64,000 bases of DNA from Fructilactobacillus carniphilus (GCF_024029675.1 NZ_CP097121.1:124001-188000), one strand, 5' to 3'. Counted from the first letter of the stretch, positions 1 through 10,965 are shown. Numbers and translations are program-made. The notes: generated by a model not told the origin, from the sequence alone.

Positions 1-394
1 AAAAGGTCGTAAATCTAGAAGTTCTAAATCAAAGTCCCCAGCTTTGGGCTTTGGTTACAACAGTTACAAGAAGAAACCAACTCGCAACTCTTCACCACAA
101 AAACGGGGAGTTGCTACCCGTGTGGGTACGATGACACCAAAGAAGCCTAACTCTGCTTTGCGGAAATACGCTCGTGTGCGTCTTTCTAACTTGTACGAAG
201 TTACGGCTTACATTCCTGGTATCGGTCACAACTTGCAAGAACATAGTGTGGTCTTAATCCGTGGTGGTCGTGTTAAGGATTTGCCTGGGGTTCGTTACCA
301 CGTTATTCGTGGTGCGCTTGATACTGCCGGAGTTCAAGATCGTCGTCAAGGACGTTCGAAGTACGGTACAAAGCGGCCTAAGGACAAGAAATAA
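1..394 (+). CDS. rpsL: 30S ribosomal protein S12 (5' end cut by window edge)
   Basis: S12 sits at the decoding centre of the small subunit and checks codon-anticodon pairing. The reading frame is open from base 2, and 130 codons are visible; by comparison with the family about nine N-terminal residues lie outside the window. The conserved block [10 protein letters not shown], where streptomycin-resistance changes occur in other bacteria, is present with the usual lysine, as is VRYHVIRG. It is the first gene of the str operon, 26 bases ahead of rpsG. A TTG at 44 is internal and is not the start. Confidence 0.97.
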   Translation, partial: KGRKSRSSKSKSPALGFGYNSYKKKPTRNSSPQKRGVATRVGTMTPKKPNSALRKYARVRLSNLYEVTAYIPGIGHNLQEHSVVLIRGGRVKDLPGVRYHVIRGALDTAGVQDRRQGRSKYGTKRPKDKK

Positions 395-420
395 ATCGAC
401 TAATTGAGGAGGACCTTTAG

Positions 421-891
421 ATGCCTAGAAAAGGAAAAGTTCAACAACGCGAAATCCTTCCTGATCCAATCTATAACTCAAAGTTGGTTTCAAAGTTAAT
501 CAACCACTTGATGTTAGATGGTAAGCGAGGAACTGCATCAGAAATCTTATATGGTGCATTCGAAGAAATCAAGGACCAAACTGGTAACGATCCAGTGGAA
601 GTTTTTGAAGAAGCAATGAAAAACGTAATGCCAGTGCTAGAAGTTAAGGCACGGCGGGTTGGTGGATCAAACTACCAAGTTCCGATCGAAGTTCGTCCCA
701 ACCGGAGAACTACTTTAGGTTTACGTTGGATCGTAAGTTACGCTCGGCTTCGTGGTGAACACACCATGACGGAACGGCTTGCAAAAGAAATTATCGATGC
801 TTCCAATAATACTGGAGCAGCAGTTAAGAAACGGGAAGATACCCACAAGATGGCCGAAGCCAACCGGGCTTTCGCTCACTACCGTTGGTAA
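421..891 (+). CDS. rpsG: 30S ribosomal protein S7
   Basis: S7 binds the 3' major domain of 16S rRNA, nucleates assembly of the head and contacts E-site tRNA. At 156 residues it is full length and starts MPRKGKVQ as usual. A strong GAGGAGGA ribosome binding site lies at 405-412. It follows rpsL closely in the str operon and is separated from fusA by a hairpin that could attenuate transcription. In other bacteria S7 represses its own operon; I see no specific repressor site here. Confidence 0.98.
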   Translation: MPRKGKVQQREILPDPIYNSKLVSKLINHLMLDGKRGTASEILYGAFEEIKDQTGNDPVEVFEEAMKNVMPVLEVKARRVGGSNYQVPIEVRPNRRTTLGLRWIVSYARLRGEHTMTERLAKEIIDASNNTGAAVKKREDTHKMAEANRAFAHYRW

Positions 892-920
892 TCAGCTGCT
901 GATTACAGGTTGGCAAGGCG

Positions 921-947
921 AGTGGCTAATTATTTAGCCACTTTTTT
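921..947 (+). terminator. Rho-independent terminator or attenuator between rpsG and fusA
   Basis: Perfect 9-bp stem AGTGGCTAA / TTAGCCACT with a 4-base loop, followed by five T. It lies between two genes normally co-transcribed, so it may reduce rather than stop transcription into fusA. Confidence 0.75.
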
Positions 948-976
948 CGAATGTTTAAAAATTAAAGGAGTTTAAA

Positions 977-3070
977 ATGGCTAACAAACGTGCATTTCCG
1001 TTAGACAAAACCCGTAATATCGGGATCGTAGCCCACATTGATGCTGGGAAAACGACCACCACGGAACGGGTTTTGTACTACACGGGTCGCATTCACAAAA
1101 TTGGTGAAACCCATGATGGTGCTTCGCAAATGGATTTCATGGAAGAAGAAAAAGAACGGGGAATTACCATCCAATCCGCCGCAACCACGGCGCAATGGAA
1201 GGGTTACCGGGTTAACATCATCGATACTCCAGGACACGTGGACTTCACTGCCGAAGTGGAACGTTCTCTTCGGGTACTTGATGGTGGAATCGTGGTAATG
1301 GATGGTGAAGCCGGAGTTGAACCTCAGACTGAAACGGTTTGGCGTCAATGTTCTGACTTTAGTGTTCCTCGGATCGTGTTCATCAACAAGATGGACAAGA
1401 TGGGGGCTGACTTTGACTGGTCCGTGCAAACCATCAAAGATCGTTTACACGCTAATGCCGTTCCGGTTCAAGTTCCGATTGGTGCTGAATCAGACTTCGA
1501 AGGGGTCATTGACCTTGTAACGATGAAGGCATACGTGTACGACGAAGATAAAGAAGGAGAAAACTGGGATACGGTTGAAATCCCAGCTGACTACCAAGAA
1601 AAGGCTCAAGCAGCTCGTGAAAGCATGATTGAAGCCGTTGCCGACGTTGATGATGACGTAATGGGCAAGTTCTTGGAAGGGGAAGAAATCACCGAAGAAG
1701 ACATCAAAGCCGGAATTCGTCGGGCTACTTTGAACTTGGAACTTTACCCAGTTTACGCTGGATCTGCTTACAAGAACAAAGGGGTTCAAATGATGATGGA
1801 CGGTGTGATTGACTACCTCCCATCTCCATTGGAAGTTCGTCCTTACATGGCCACTGACCCAGAAAACGACGACGCTCAAGTTGAAGTTCGGGCTGATGAC
1901 AAAGGACCTTTCGCTGCCTTGGCCTTCAAGATTATGACGGACCCATACGTTGGTCGGTTAACCTTTATTCGGGTTTACCGGGGAACTTTGGAATCTGGTT
2001 CGTACATCTTGAATGCAACGAAGGACAAGCGGGAACGGGCCGGTCGGTTAGTGCAAATGCACTCTGACCAACGGCAAGAAATCCCAGAAGTATTCTCTGG
2101 TGATATCGCTGCTACCATTGGTTTGAAGAACACCACGACTGGTGACTCTTTGACGGACGTTGACCACCCACTGATTTTAGAATCAATGGAATTCCCAGAA
2201 CCAGTGATCCAAGTTTCGATCGAACCAAAGACCAAGGCCGACCAAAACAAGATGAACACTGCTTTACAAAAACTGTCTGAAGAAGACCCAACTTTCCAAG
2301 CCAACACTGATCCAGAAACGGGTCAAACGATTATTGCCGGAATGGGTGAATTACAGTTGAACATCATTATCGAACGGATGCGCCGTGAATTCGGTGTGGA
2401 TGCTTCGATTGGTGCTCCACAAGTTGCTTACCGGGAAGCATTTGGCAAGCAAGTTAGTGCCGAAGGTAAGTTCGTTCGTCAATCTGGTGGTAAAGGTCAA
2501 TATGGTGATGTTTACATTGAATTTACGCCCAATGCCGAAGGTGAAGGCTTCGAATTTGAAGACGCCATCGTCGGTGGGGTAGTTCCTCGTGAATACATTC
2601 CATCAGTTGAACAAGGTCTAAAAGAAGCCATGGAAAACGGTGTCTTAGCTGGTTACCCATTGATTGACTTGAAAGCCAAGTTATACGATGGTAGTTACCA
2701 TGATGTCGATTCTAGTGAAGCAGCCTTCAAGATTGCCGCTTCATTGGCATTGCGTGAAGCTGCTAAGAAAGCCGATCCAAAGATCTTGGAACCAATCATG
2801 AAGGTTGATATCCGAGTTCCAGAAGAATACATGGGTGATGTAATGGGCCAAGTTACTGCTCGTCGTGGTAACATCGAAGGAATGGAAGCTCGTGATGGTG
2901 CCGAAGATATTCACGCCATGGTTCCATTGGCTGAAATGTTTGGATACGTGACGGACTTACGTTCTGCTACCCAAGGTCGGGGAACGTTTACAATGTCATT
3001 TGACCACTACACGGCCGTTCCTAAGAACATCCAAGAAGACATTATTAAACAAAACGGTGGAGAAGCTTAA
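977..3070 (+). CDS. fusA: Translation elongation factor G
   Basis: EF-G is the cytosolic GTPase that drives translocation of tRNA and mRNA through the ribosome and helps split ribosomes during recycling. The 697-residue protein is full length. The GTPase motifs are clear: AHIDAGKT at residues 19-26, RGITI at 61-65, DTPGH at 83-87 and NKMD near 137. Domains II to V follow, ending with the domain IV/V region typical of bacterial EF-G. The AAAGGAG site at 964-970 sets the ATG. It is the last gene of the str operon here: no tuf gene follows, and a strong terminator comes right after it. Confidence 0.99.
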   Translation: MANKRAFPLDKTRNIGIVAHIDAGKTTTTERVLYYTGRIHKIGETHDGASQMDFMEEEKERGITIQSAATTAQWKGYRVNIIDTPGHVDFTAEVERSLRVLDGGIVVMDGEAGVEPQTETVWRQCSDFSVPRIVFINKMDKMGADFDWSVQTIKDRLHANAVPVQVPIGAESDFEGVIDLVTMKAYVYDEDKEGENWDTVEIPADYQEKAQAARESMIEAVADVDDDVMGKFLEGEEITEEDIKAGIRRATLNLELYPVYAGSAYKNKGVQMMMDGVIDYLPSPLEVRPYMATDPENDDAQVEVRADDKGPFAALAFKIMTDPYVGRLTFIRVYRGTLESGSYILNATKDKRERAGRLVQMHSDQRQEIPEVFSGDIAATIGLKNTTTGDSLTDVDHPLILESMEFPEPVIQVSIEPKTKADQNKMNTALQKLSEEDPTFQANTDPETGQTIIAGMGELQLNIIIERMRREFGVDASIGAPQVAYREAFGKQVSAEGKFVRQSGGKGQYGDVYIEFTPNAEGEGFEFEDAIVGGVVPREYIPSVEQGLKEAMENGVLAGYPLIDLKAKLYDGSYHDVDSSEAAFKIAASLALREAAKKADPKILEPIMKVDIRVPEEYMGDVMGQVTARRGNIEGMEARDGAEDIHAMVPLAEMFGYVTDLRSATQGRGTFTMSFDHYTAVPKNIQEDIIKQNGGEA

Positions 3071-3091
3071 GCCAAAGTTACTCTGCTAAGG

Positions 3092-3130
3092 AAAAAGTTT
3101 TACAAGCATTTTGCTTGTAAAACTTTTTTT
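3092..3130 (+). terminator. Terminator of the str operon
   Basis: Long hairpin with stem GTTTTACAAGCA / TGCTTGTAAAAC (3097-3108 with 3112-3123), 3-base loop, extended by an A-run pairing with the T-run, then seven T. It separates the str and S10 operons. Confidence 0.9.
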
Positions 3131-3149
3131 GTTTATTCGGGGAAAACCC

Positions 3150-3178
3150 TTGAAATATCAGCGTTTATCAAGTAAGAT
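3150..3178 (+). promoter_or_regulatory. Promoter of the S10-spc-alpha cluster
   Basis: TTGAAA at 3150-3155 and TAAGAT at 3173-3178, separated by exactly 17 bases. It is the only good sigma-A-type promoter between the str terminator and rpsJ, and probably drives most of the following 14 kb. Confidence 0.8.
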
Positions 3179-3184
3179 GGAATA

Positions 3185-3335
3185 GTGCTTAAATTTGTGG
3201 GGTCAGTGTGCCCTCAAATAAGCGAGAATAGCGATGATGTAGAAGGTTGCGGCACACCCGGCCGCTTTGCCATGGCAGATGCGCCGGTAATTTCTACGGA
3301 GTTAGTCAATTTTTGGAAAAGAGACGAAGGAGGGA
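3185..3335 (+). promoter_or_regulatory. Structured 5' leader of the S10 operon
   Basis: About 155 untranslated bases precede rpsJ. GTAGAA (3239-3244) can pair with TTCTAC (3292-3297), enclosing CCGGC (3258-3262) with GCCGG (3283-3287). GTGTGCC (3206-3212) can instead pair with GGCACAC (3251-3257), which would cross the first structure. This is what an autoregulated ribosomal leader could look like, but the ligand and mechanism are inference. Confidence 0.5.
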
Positions 3336-3340
3336 TAATT

Positions 3341-3649
3341 ATGGCAAAAGAAAAAATTCGGATCCGTTTAAAGGCTTACGAACACCGTAGTTTAGATCAA
3401 GCTGCGGACAAGATCGTAGCAACGGCACAAAGAACTGGGGCAACGATTTCTGGCCCAATTCCATTGCCAACTGAACGAGCTTTATACACTGTGTTGGCAT
3501 CACCATTTAAATACAGTAAGGCCCAAGAACAATTTGAAATGTTAACCCACAAACGGTTAATCGACATTTTGAACCCCACTCCCAAGACGGTCGACTCATT
3601 AATGAAGTTAGACTTGCCTAGTGGTGTGGATATCGAAATCAAACTTTAA
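3341..3649 (+). CDS. rpsJ: 30S ribosomal protein S10
   Basis: S10 is a head protein of the small subunit and also, as NusE, part of transcription antitermination complexes. The ATG at 3341 follows GGAGGG at 3329-3334 and gives 102 residues beginning [13 protein letters not shown], the family norm. An in-frame upstream extension to 3185 is leader sequence: it is not conserved in the family and overlaps predicted RNA structure. It is the first gene of the S10 operon. Confidence 0.98.
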   Translation: MAKEKIRIRLKAYEHRSLDQAADKIVATAQRTGATISGPIPLPTERALYTVLASPFKYSKAQEQFEMLTHKRLIDILNPTPKTVDSLMKLDLPSGVDIEIKL

Positions 3650-3678
3650 TTTAATTACAAAACATTGGAGGTGTACTC

Positions 3679-4314
3679 ATGACCAAAAAAGGAATCTTAG
3701 GGAAAAAGGTCGGGATGACCCAAGTTTTTACCGATAACGGGGAATTAGTTCCAGTTACGGTAGTTGACGTTACGCCCAACGTTGTCTTACAAGTTAAGAA
3801 CAACGAAACGGACGGTTACGAAGCAATTCAACTTGGATTTGACGACAAACGTTCAGTATTAAGCAACAAGCCTGAACAAGGTCATGTAAAAAAGGCAAAT
3901 ACTACTCCTAAGCGCTTCATTCGTGAAATCAGCGATGTCGACTTGGGAGACTACAAAGTTGGTGACGAAGTTAAGGCTGACACATTCGCAGCCGGTGACA
4001 TCGTTGACGTTACGGGTACTACTAAAGGTCATGGTTACCAAGGTAACATCCACAAAGATGGTCAACGTCGTGGACCTACTACTCACGGTTCTCGTTACCA
4101 CCGTCGTCCTGGTTCATTAGGGGTTATCATCAACCGAGTTGTTAAAGGAATGAAATTACCTGGCCGGATGGGTAACAAGACAGTTACCATTCAAAACCTG
4201 GAAATCATTAAAGCCGATGTTGATAATAACGTTTTATTGATCAAAGGAAACGTTCCAGGTGCTAACAAGACGCTAGTTACGGTCAGAACGGCTGCTAGCG
4301 AATCCAGAAAATAA
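3679..4314 (+). CDS. rplC: 50S ribosomal protein L3
   Basis: L3 is an early assembly protein of the large subunit with a globular domain on the surface and a loop reaching toward the peptidyl transferase centre. The 211 residues open with [17 protein letters not shown], the family signature, and carry the basic extension around [17 protein letters not shown]. It lies 29 bases after rpsJ with GGAGGTG as ribosome binding site. Confidence 0.98.
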   Translation: MTKKGILGKKVGMTQVFTDNGELVPVTVVDVTPNVVLQVKNNETDGYEAIQLGFDDKRSVLSNKPEQGHVKKANTTPKRFIREISDVDLGDYKVGDEVKADTFAAGDIVDVTGTTKGHGYQGNIHKDGQRRGPTTHGSRYHRRPGSLGVIINRVVKGMKLPGRMGNKTVTIQNLEIIKADVDNNVLLIKGNVPGANKTLVTVRTAASESRK

Positions 4315-4332
4315 GGAAAGGAGGAACCGTAA

Positions 4333-4956
4333 ATGACAAGCGTATCATTATACAAACAAGATGGAAGCAAAAATGGTGAAGTTGAATTAAACGAAGCCAT
4401 TTTCAACATTGAACCCAATGAATCCGTTGTCTTTGACACGGTTGTAATGCAACGTGCTTCACTCCGTCAGGGAACAAACGGGACTAAGTCTCGGGGACAA
4501 GTTCGCGGTGGTGGAAAGAAGCCATGGAGACAAAAGGGAACTGGTCGGGCTCGGCAAGGATCAATCCGTTCACCACAATGGGTTGGTGGAGGAGTTGTCT
4601 TTGGACCACAAGCTCGTTCATACAGCTACCACCTTCCAAAGAAGGTTACTCGATTAGCCGTTAAATCAGTTCTATCCGAAAAAGTTGCTAACGGTGATTT
4701 ACTCGTAGTTGATTCTTTAAACTTTGATACTCCAAAGACCAAAGAATTCGCTAACTTGTTGAAGAATCTTGATGCAGCTACGAAGACGCTGGTAGTTTTG
4801 GAAGACGATAACGAAAACGCTGTTCGTTCGGCACGTAACATTGATAACGTTAAGGTTATTAGTGGTAAAGGGGTTAACACCTTAGACGTCTTGAACAGTA
4901 AGAAAGTTATCATCACCAAGGCTGCCCTTTCTCAAGTAGAGGAGGTGCTCGCATAA
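4333..4956 (+). CDS. rplD: 50S ribosomal protein L4
   Basis: L4 lines the nascent peptide exit tunnel. The 207-residue protein has the tunnel-loop block [18 protein letters not shown] near residues 60-77, where macrolide-resistance changes are found in other bacteria; it reads as wild type here. Strong GAAAGGAGG site upstream. The stop overlaps the rplW start by one base, so the two are probably translationally coupled. In E. coli L4 represses the S10 operon; whether it does so here is unknown. Confidence 0.98.
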   Translation: MTSVSLYKQDGSKNGEVELNEAIFNIEPNESVVFDTVVMQRASLRQGTNGTKSRGQVRGGGKKPWRQKGTGRARQGSIRSPQWVGGGVVFGPQARSYSYHLPKKVTRLAVKSVLSEKVANGDLLVVDSLNFDTPKTKEFANLLKNLDAATKTLVVLEDDNENAVRSARNIDNVKVISGKGVNTLDVLNSKKVIITKAALSQVEEVLA

Positions 4957-5243
4957 TGGATGCACGAGATATCATTTTACGTCCGGTGATTACCGAAGCT
5001 TCAACTGACCGGATGGACGAAAAGAAATACACGTTTGACGTTGATTTACGAGCAAACAAAAACCAAGTTCGCGACGCTGTGGAAACAGTTTTTGGCGTTA
5101 AAGTTAAAAAAGTGAACTTGATGAACGTTCGCGGAAAAGAAAAACGTCAAGGTCGTTACGTTGGTTTCACCAAGAAACGCAAAAAAGCAATCGTAACGTT
5201 AACCAATGATTCAGACGAAATTAAATTATTCTCTGAAGAATAA
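4956..5243 (+). CDS. rplW: 50S ribosomal protein L23
   Basis: L23 surrounds the exit tunnel opening and is the docking site for trigger factor and SRP. The 95-residue protein starts [16 protein letters not shown], as in other lactobacilli, and contains the [13 protein letters not shown] loop. The start codon shares one base with the rplD stop, and its ribosome binding site GAGGAGGTG lies inside rplD. Confidence 0.97.
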   Translation: MDARDIILRPVITEASTDRMDEKKYTFDVDLRANKNQVRDAVETVFGVKVKKVNLMNVRGKEKRQGRYVGFTKKRKKAIVTLTNDSDEIKLFSEE

Positions 5244-5267
5244 ATCATAGAATAGGAGGGAAACAAC

Positions 5268-6113
5268 GTGGCTTTAAAGAAATATAAACCAACCACTAAC
5301 GGTCGTCGTAACATGACTAGTATTGATTACAGTCAAATTACTACGAACAAGCCAGAAAAGAGTTTAGTAACCGCTAACTCTAAGACTGCCGGCCGGAATA
5401 ACTCTGGTCGCATGACTGTTCGTCACCGTGGTGGTGGAAACAAACACAAGTACCGTGTGATTGATTTCAAGCGGAACCATGATGATGTTCCTGCAACTGT
5501 AAAAACGATCGAATATGATCCTAACCGGAGTGCTAACATTGCTTTGGTAGTTTACGAAGATGGGATTAAATCATACATCTTAGCACCAAAAGGCTTGAAG
5601 GTCGGAGATGTCATCGAATCTGGTAAAGATGCTGACATCAAGATCGGAAACGCCTTAGCTTTACAAGACATTCCTGTGGGAAGTACCATTCACAACATCG
5701 AATTAAAACCAGGTAAGGGTGGACAATTAGCTCGTTCTGCTGGTAACTCTGCTCAATTGTTGAGTAACGAACCAGGTAGCAAGTACTCATTGGTTAAACT
5801 TCCTTCTGGTGAAGTTCGGATGATCCTCTCCGTTTGCCGAGCTACAATCGGAACGGTTGGAAACGAAGAACATTCCTTAATTAACTGGGGTAAAGCTGGT
5901 CGGACTCGTTACCGTGGTCAAAGACCTCACGTTCGTGGATCAGTAATGAACCCTAACGATCACCCCCATGGTGGTGGGGAAGGGAAAGCCCCAGTTGGTT
6001 ACCCATCTCCTTTATCTCCATGGCACAAGAAGACGGTCGGAAAGAAAACGCGGAAGAAGTCTGCACGTTCAACTAAGTTTATTGTCCGTCGTCGTAAAGG
6101 TTCGAAGATGTAA
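5268..6113 (+). CDS. rplB: 50S ribosomal protein L2
   Basis: L2 is a core large-subunit protein needed for subunit joining and peptidyl transferase activity. The 281 residues include the conserved C-terminal block [16 protein letters not shown], with the histidine implicated in catalysis in E. coli. It starts with GTG after AGGAGGG at 5253-5259; the GTG fits because [14 protein letters not shown] is the conserved N terminus. Confidence 0.98.
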   Translation: MALKKYKPTTNGRRNMTSIDYSQITTNKPEKSLVTANSKTAGRNNSGRMTVRHRGGGNKHKYRVIDFKRNHDDVPATVKTIEYDPNRSANIALVVYEDGIKSYILAPKGLKVGDVIESGKDADIKIGNALALQDIPVGSTIHNIELKPGKGGQLARSAGNSAQLLSNEPGSKYSLVKLPSGEVRMILSVCRATIGTVGNEEHSLINWGKAGRTRYRGQRPHVRGSVMNPNDHPHGGGEGKAPVGYPSPLSPWHKKTVGKKTRKKSARSTKFIVRRRKGSKM

Positions 6114-6162
6114 TTTCGTTACATCTTAAGTACAACAAGTACACGAAGAGGAGGTTTCATTA

Positions 6163-6438
6163 ATGAGTCGTAGTTTAAAAAAGGGCCCTTTTGCCGATCA
6201 ATCGCTCTTAAAGAAGATTGACGCGCAAAAAGACCAAGAAAAGAAAACGGTTATCAAGACTTGGTCACGCCGTTCAACTATTTTCCCAAGTTTCATTGGA
6301 TACACTATCTCAGTTTACAACGGTAGAACCCACGTCCCAGTTTACATTCAAGAAGACATGGTAGGCCACAAACTTGGTGAATTCGTACCAACTCGGACAT
6401 TCCACGGGCATGGAAATACCGATAAGAAAACTGTATAA
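6163..6438 (+). CDS. rpsS: 30S ribosomal protein S19
   Basis: S19 forms a head complex with S13 and contacts A-site tRNA. It is 91 residues with the usual start [10 protein letters not shown] and the motif [16 protein letters not shown]. It has a GAGGAGG site just upstream and is followed 15 bases later by rplV. Confidence 0.98.
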   Translation: MSRSLKKGPFADQSLLKKIDAQKDQEKKTVIKTWSRRSTIFPSFIGYTISVYNGRTHVPVYIQEDMVGHKLGEFVPTRTFHGHGNTDKKTV

Positions 6439-6453
6439 CAAGGAGGATATCTA

Positions 6454-6810
6454 ATGGCTGAACAAGTTACATCAGCAAAAGCAATCGCTAGAACTGTTCG
6501 CATTGCCCCTCGTAAGGTCCGCCTTGTTTTAGATCTTATTAGAGGCAAGAACGTTGCAGAAGCAACTTCGATTCTGAAGTTCACCCCTCGTGGTGCATCT
6601 CCAGTTGTGGAAAAAGTGTTGCACTCTGCCGTTGCTAACGCAGAAAACAACTTTGATCTTGATGGTCAAAACCTGGTTGTAAGCGAAGCTTATGCCGACG
6701 AAGGACCAACCTTAAAACGGTTCCGTCCCCGGGCAAAAGGTTCTGCTTCTCCGATTAACAAACGTACTAGTCACATCACAATCGTAGTATCAGAAAAGAA
6801 GGAGGGATAG
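6454..6810 (+). CDS. rplV: 50S ribosomal protein L22
   Basis: L22 lines the exit tunnel next to L4 with a long beta-hairpin. The 118-residue protein includes the hairpin-tip region [17 protein letters not shown], which is conserved. AAGGAGG precedes the ATG. The stop is three bases from the rpsC start, so coupling is likely. Confidence 0.98.
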   Translation: MAEQVTSAKAIARTVRIAPRKVRLVLDLIRGKNVAEATSILKFTPRGASPVVEKVLHSAVANAENNFDLDGQNLVVSEAYADEGPTLKRFRPRAKGSASPINKRTSHITIVVSEKKEG

Positions 6811-6813
6811 AAC

Positions 6814-7476
6814 ATGGGTCAAAAAATTAATCCTAATGGTTTACGAATTGGTGTTACCCGTGGTTGGCAAGCTCAATGGTTTGCAAATGACGATAAATTC
6901 GCTTCATACTTAAATGAAGATTTGAAGATTCGTGGCTACCTCGAAAAACGGTTAGCGGACGCTTCTGTGTCAGAAATTGACATCGAACGGGCTGCTAAAC
7001 GGGTTAACATCTCCATCCACACTGCTAAGCCAGGAATGGTAATTGGTAAGGGTGGTTCCGAAGTCGAAAGCCTTCGGCAAGCCTTAAACAAATTAACGGG
7101 TCGTCGGGTTCACATCAACATTGTGGAAATTAAGAAGCCAGACTTAGAAGCTGACTTAGTTGGTGAAAACATTGCTCGTCAACTTGAAGGCCGGGTTGCA
7201 TTCCGTCGGGCGATGCGTGGTGCCATGAAGGGTGTTATGCGTGCCGGTGCTACCGGAGTTAAGACTCAATCAGCCGGTCGTTTGAACGGAGCTGACATGG
7301 CTCGAATCGAAAGTTATTCCGAAGGTCGAGTTCCACTGCACACTTTACGGGCAGATATCGATTACTCATGGAACGAAGCTCACACTACTTACGGATCAAT
7401 CGGAGTTAAAACTTGGATTAACCGTGGTGAAGTTTTACCTGACAAACCTGAGGAAAATCGCAAGGGAGGTAAGTAA
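6814..7476 (+). CDS. rpsC: 30S ribosomal protein S3
   Basis: S3 forms part of the mRNA entry pore and its helicase activity. The 220-residue protein has the KH domain motif [14 protein letters not shown] near residue 74 and the conserved C-terminal domain with [15 protein letters not shown]. Its ribosome binding site (AGGAGGG) lies inside the end of rplV. Confidence 0.98.
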   Translation: MGQKINPNGLRIGVTRGWQAQWFANDDKFASYLNEDLKIRGYLEKRLADASVSEIDIERAAKRVNISIHTAKPGMVIGKGGSEVESLRQALNKLTGRRVHINIVEIKKPDLEADLVGENIARQLEGRVAFRRAMRGAMKGVMRAGATGVKTQSAGRLNGADMARIESYSEGRVPLHTLRADIDYSWNEAHTTYGSIGVKTWINRGEVLPDKPEENRKGGK

Positions 7477-7478
7477 AC

Positions 7479-7913
7479 ATGCTTGTACCAAAACGTGTTA
7501 AGCACCGTCGTGAACACCGTGGTAAGTTACGCGGTCACTCTAAAGGCGGAAACAGCGTTGCTTTCGGTGAATATGGTTTACAAGCCATTGATTCACATTG
7601 GATTACTAACAGACAAATTGAAGCTTGCCGGATCGCCATTACCCGTTGCATGAAGCGTGGTGGGAAAGTTTGGATTAAAATCTTCCCCCAAAAGTCATAC
7701 ACGGAAAAAGGGATTGGTGTTCGAATGGGTAAAGGTAAAGGTAGTCCAGCTGGATGGGTTGCCCCAGTTAAGCGCGGAAAGATTCTTTTCGAAGTTGCTG
7801 GTGTTAACGAAGAAACAGCTATCAAAGCCTTAACTTTAGCTTCAAACAAGTTGCCAATTCGTACTAAGATTATTAAACGTGAGGAAGTAGGTGGCGAATC
7901 AAATGAAGGCTAA
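7479..7913 (+). CDS. rplP: 50S ribosomal protein L16
   Basis: L16 helps position A-site tRNA and shapes the peptidyl transferase centre. At 144 residues, beginning [15 protein letters not shown], it is full length, with the conserved arginine-containing loop [17 protein letters not shown]. It is two bases from rpsC and its end overlaps the start of rpmC by 11 bases. Confidence 0.98.
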   Translation: MLVPKRVKHRREHRGKLRGHSKGGNSVAFGEYGLQAIDSHWITNRQIEACRIAITRCMKRGGKVWIKIFPQKSYTEKGIGVRMGKGKGSPAGWVAPVKRGKILFEVAGVNEETAIKALTLASNKLPIRTKIIKREEVGGESNEG

Positions 7914-8097
7914 AGAAATCAGTAAATTAACCACTGACGAAATGTTGGCTAAGGAACAAGATTACAAAAAAGAATTGTTTAATCTTCGTTTTCAATTAGC
8001 CACTGGTCAATTAGAAAACACCGCTCGTTTGAGAACTGTCCGGAAAACAATCGCCCGGCTCAAAACAGCTTTGCGGCAAAAGGAATTGAACAAGTAA
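7903..8097 (+). CDS. rpmC: 50S ribosomal protein L29
   Basis: L29 is a small helical protein at the exit tunnel rim, next to L23. I chose the ATG at 7903 because it gives the conserved start [14 protein letters not shown] and a normal 64 residues; a GTG at 7891 would add four residues not seen in the family. The signature [18 protein letters not shown] is present. The start lies inside the end of rplP. Confidence 0.93.
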   Translation: MKAKEISKLTTDEMLAKEQDYKKELFNLRFQLATGQLENTARLRTVRKTIARLKTALRQKELNK

Positions 8098-8125
8098 GAA
8101 TCCGAAAAAAGGAGGGTTTATTTAG

Positions 8126-8392
8126 ATGAGCACAGAACGTAATGAACGTAAACGTTACAGAGGTCGCGTTGTTTCTGACAAAATGGACAAAACCATTACC
8201 GTTGCCGTAGAAACGACAAAGACTCATCCTACTTATGGAAAACGGATTAAGTACACAAAGAAGTACAAAGCTCGTGACGAAGACAATCGTGCTAAGGTAA
8301 ACGATATTGTTGAAATCATGGAAACGCGTCCACTATCAAAAACGGTCCACTTCCGTCTCGTTGACGTTGTTGAAGAAGCTATCATCATCTAG
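8126..8392 (+). CDS. rpsQ: 30S ribosomal protein S17
   Basis: S17 binds 16S rRNA early in assembly. The 88 residues contain the family motif [17 protein letters not shown] and [26 protein letters not shown] is the ribosome binding site. Confidence 0.98.
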   Translation: MSTERNERKRYRGRVVSDKMDKTITVAVETTKTHPTYGKRIKYTKKYKARDEDNRAKVNDIVEIMETRPLSKTVHFRLVDVVEEAIII

Positions 8393-8449
8393 CTTTGTGT
8401 CATTTTGATCGTATTCTGATTTTAAAGTTGAAGGGAGGACACACTTACC

Positions 8450-8818
8450 ATGATCCAACAAGAAAGTCGTTTAAAGGTTGCTGATAACTCTGGAGCCCGT
8501 GAACTCTTAACTATCAAAGTTTTAGGTGGTTCACGAGTTCGTTACGCCGGTACTGGTGATGTAATTGTTGCTACTGTTAAACAAGCAACACCAGGTGGCG
8601 TTGTCAAAAAAGGGGACGTCGTTAAAGCCGTAATCGTAAGAACTAAAGCTGTTTCTCGTCGTAACGATGGTTCTTACATTCGTTTTGATGAAAACGCCGC
8701 CGTTTTAATTAATGATGACAAGAGCCCGAAAGGTACCCGTATTTTTGGACCGGTTGCTCGTGAATTACGGAACAACAATTTTATGAAGATCGTTTCATTA
8801 GCGCCCGAAGTACTCTAA
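8450..8818 (+). CDS. rplN: 50S ribosomal protein L14
   Basis: L14 lies at the subunit interface, forms a bridge to 16S rRNA, and is the binding target of the silencing factor RsfS. The 122-residue protein starts [19 protein letters not shown], as universally conserved. A GGGAGGA site lies about 10 bases upstream. Confidence 0.98.
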   Translation: MIQQESRLKVADNSGARELLTIKVLGGSRVRYAGTGDVIVATVKQATPGGVVKKGDVVKAVIVRTKAVSRRNDGSYIRFDENAAVLINDDKSPKGTRIFGPVARELRNNNFMKIVSLAPEVL

Positions 8819-8852
8819 AACCAATTCACAAAAATAAGGAGGTGCCAGATTA

Positions 8853-9161
8853 ATGTTCTTGAAAACTGGTGACAAAGTTCGTGTGATCGCAGGTAAAGAC
8901 AAGGGTAAAGATGGAAACATCACCAAGGTCATTGCTGCCGATAACCGCGTAGTTGTTGAAGGAATCAACAAAGTAAAACAACACAAAAAAGCTTCCCAAG
9001 GTAACCCCCAAGGTGGAGTTTTTGACGTTGAAGCACCAATTAACGCATCTAACGTCATGTTAATCGACCCATCAACTAACGAACCAACTCGGGTTGGCAT
9101 CGAAGTTAAAGATGGTAAAAAAGTTCGTATTTCAAAGAAATCACACAAAGCAATCGACTAA
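8853..9161 (+). CDS. rplX: 50S ribosomal protein L24
   Basis: L24 starts large-subunit assembly. It is 102 residues with the KOW motif [16 protein letters not shown] at residues 6-21. AAGGAGGTG precedes the ATG. Confidence 0.98.
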   Translation: MFLKTGDKVRVIAGKDKGKDGNITKVIAADNRVVVEGINKVKQHKKASQGNPQGGVFDVEAPINASNVMLIDPSTNEPTRVGIEVKDGKKVRISKKSHKAID

Positions 9162-9192
9162 CGATTGTCAGTGAAAGGAGGAAACAATTCGC

Positions 9193-9735
9193 ATGTCTAC
9201 TCGTTTAGAAGAAAGATATAAGAAAGAAATTCTCCCAGCACTAGTAGAAAAATTCAACTATTCATCAATTATGCAAGGACCAAAACTTGAAAAAATTGTT
9301 TTGAATATGGGTGTTGGTGATGCTGTAACAAATTCCAAGAACTTAGATGAGGCTGTTAACGAACTGACTCTAATTTCTGGTCAAAAGCCTTTGGTTACTA
9401 AGGCAAAGAAATCCATCGCTGCTTTCCGGCTGCGTGAAGGAATGCCAATCGGGGCTAAAGTTACCTTACGAGGTGACAAAATGTACGACTTCTTGGACAA
9501 ATTAATTAACGTTTCGTTACCACGAGTTCGTGACTTCCACGGGGTTCCTAACCGTTCTTTTGATGGACGCGGGAACTACACGTTGGGAATCAAGGAACAA
9601 TTAATTTTCCCAGAAATCAACTACGATGATGTTAACCGGGTTCGCGGTTTAGATATCGTCCTAGTTACTACCGCTGAAACTGATGAAGAAGGCCACGAAT
9701 TGCTCAAACAATTTGGCATGCCTTTTGCTAAATAG
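9193..9735 (+). CDS. rplE: 50S ribosomal protein L5
   Basis: L5 binds 5S rRNA and joins it to the large subunit, touching P-site tRNA. The 180 residues carry [11 protein letters not shown] and the conserved tail GMPFAK. AAAGGAGG precedes the ATG, and rpsN follows after 11 bases. Confidence 0.98.
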   Translation: MSTRLEERYKKEILPALVEKFNYSSIMQGPKLEKIVLNMGVGDAVTNSKNLDEAVNELTLISGQKPLVTKAKKSIAAFRLREGMPIGAKVTLRGDKMYDFLDKLINVSLPRVRDFHGVPNRSFDGRGNYTLGIKEQLIFPEINYDDVNRVRGLDIVLVTTAETDEEGHELLKQFGMPFAK

Positions 9736-9746
9736 GAGGTTTTAAT

Positions 9747-9932
9747 TTGGCTAAAAAATCAATGGTAGAAAAGAACAAGCGTCCAGCTAAGTTCTCTACT
9801 CAAAACTACACTCGTTGCGAACGTTGTGGTCGACCTCGTGCGGTTTACCAAAAGTTCCACTTATGCCGAGTTTGCTTACGGCAACTTGCTCACCGGGGTC
9901 AAATTCCTGGCATGAAGAAAGCTAGTTGGTAG
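9747..9932 (+). CDS. rpsN: 30S ribosomal protein S14, zinc-binding type
   Basis: S14 sits in the small-subunit head. This is the 61-residue short form with two CxxC pairs (CERC and CRVC), the zinc-binding type encoded in the spc operon of Firmicutes. It starts with TTG at 9747 after TAGGAGG, giving [11 protein letters not shown]. Under zinc starvation such forms are often replaced by a zinc-free paralogue, which is not in this window. Confidence 0.97.
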   Translation: MAKKSMVEKNKRPAKFSTQNYTRCERCGRPRAVYQKFHLCRVCLRQLAHRGQIPGMKKASW

Positions 9933-9964
9933 AAAAAACAAACTAAAAGGGAGGTTCCACGCTT

Positions 9965-10363
9965 ATGGCAATGACAGATCCAATTGCAGATTTTTTAACT
10001 CGAATTCGGAATGCCAACATGGCACGCCATGCTTCGGTTGATGTACCTGCATCTAAAATCAAAGGTAATATTGCTGAAATCTTGATGCGCGAAGGATTTA
10101 TCAGTCGAGTAGAATACATCGAAGACGATAAACAAGGCGTAATTCGAGTGTACCTTAAATATGGTAAGAACAACGAACGGGTTATTTCCGGCTTAAAACG
10201 GATTTCTAAACCAGGTTTACGTTCTTACGTTAAATCAGATGATGTTCCGAAGGTCTTAAATGGTTTAGGAATCGCAATCATCTCAACTTCAAACGGAGTT
10301 ATTACTGATAAAGAAGCTCGCGACAAAAAAGTCGGTGGCGAAGTGTTAGCTTACGTTTGGTAA
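9965..10363 (+). CDS. rpsH: 30S ribosomal protein S8
   Basis: S8 organises the central domain of 16S rRNA, and in E. coli represses the spc operon. The 132-residue protein begins [18 protein letters not shown] and ends GGEVLAYVW, both canonical. A second ATG two codons on is also possible, but the first has the better spacing from GGGAGG. Confidence 0.98.
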   Translation: MAMTDPIADFLTRIRNANMARHASVDVPASKIKGNIAEILMREGFISRVEYIEDDKQGVIRVYLKYGKNNERVISGLKRISKPGLRSYVKSDDVPKVLNGLGIAIISTSNGVITDKEARDKKVGGEVLAYVW

Positions 10364-10394
10364 TCATTACACAAGAAATGGAGGTGTTTAACAG

Positions 10395-10934
10395 ATGAGT
10401 AGAATTGGTTACAAAACAGTTGTAATTCCTGAAGGAGTTACTGTAACTCGTGACGGTGATCAAGTGACCGTTAAGGGTCCTAAGGGTGAATTAACCCAAA
10501 CTTTCTCTCCATTAGTGGAAATGAAAGTGGAAGGTAACGAAGTTAATTTTGAACCCACTGGTAAGTACGACAACAAGGAACGTGCTATGCACGGAACTTC
10601 TCGGGCTAACTTCAATAACATGATTGAAGGGGTCGCCAACGGCTTCAAGAAAAACTTGAAATTAGTTGGGGTTGGTTACCGGACGCAATTAAAGGGTAAG
10701 ACGTTAATCTTAAACGTTGGTTACTCAAACCCAGTTGAAGTTCCCCTTCCAGAAGACTTAGACGTTAAGGTTCCTGACAACACCACGATTGAAATCGAAG
10801 GAATCAACAAGCAACACGTTGGAGACTTTGCAGCCAAAGTTCGTGCCATTCGTTCTCCAGAACCATACAAGGGTAAAGGAATTCGTTACGAAGGCGAACA
10901 CATTGTGCTTAAAGAAGGTAAGACTGGTAAGTAG
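10395..10934 (+). CDS. rplF: 50S ribosomal protein L6
   Basis: L6 lies near the factor-binding site of the large subunit. The 179 residues form the two tandem L6 domains, with the C-terminal signature [21 protein letters not shown] is the ribosome binding site. Confidence 0.98.
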   Translation: MSRIGYKTVVIPEGVTVTRDGDQVTVKGPKGELTQTFSPLVEMKVEGNEVNFEPTGKYDNKERAMHGTSRANFNNMIEGVANGFKKNLKLVGVGYRTQLKGKTLILNVGYSNPVEVPLPEDLDVKVPDNTTIEIEGINKQHVGDFAAKVRAIRSPEPYKGKGIRYEGEHIVLKEGKTGK

Positions 10935-10965
10935 TTTTTAAATTGATAATATAGAGGTGACTATT

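Noticed and set aside
1001..1429. Minus-strand open frame within fusA
   Set aside because: Antisense shadow of a highly expressed conserved gene; no ribosome binding site and no recognisable protein pattern.
3185..3340. N-terminal extension of S10
   Set aside because: Not found in the family; overlaps RNA structure, and ATG 3341 has a perfect ribosome binding site.
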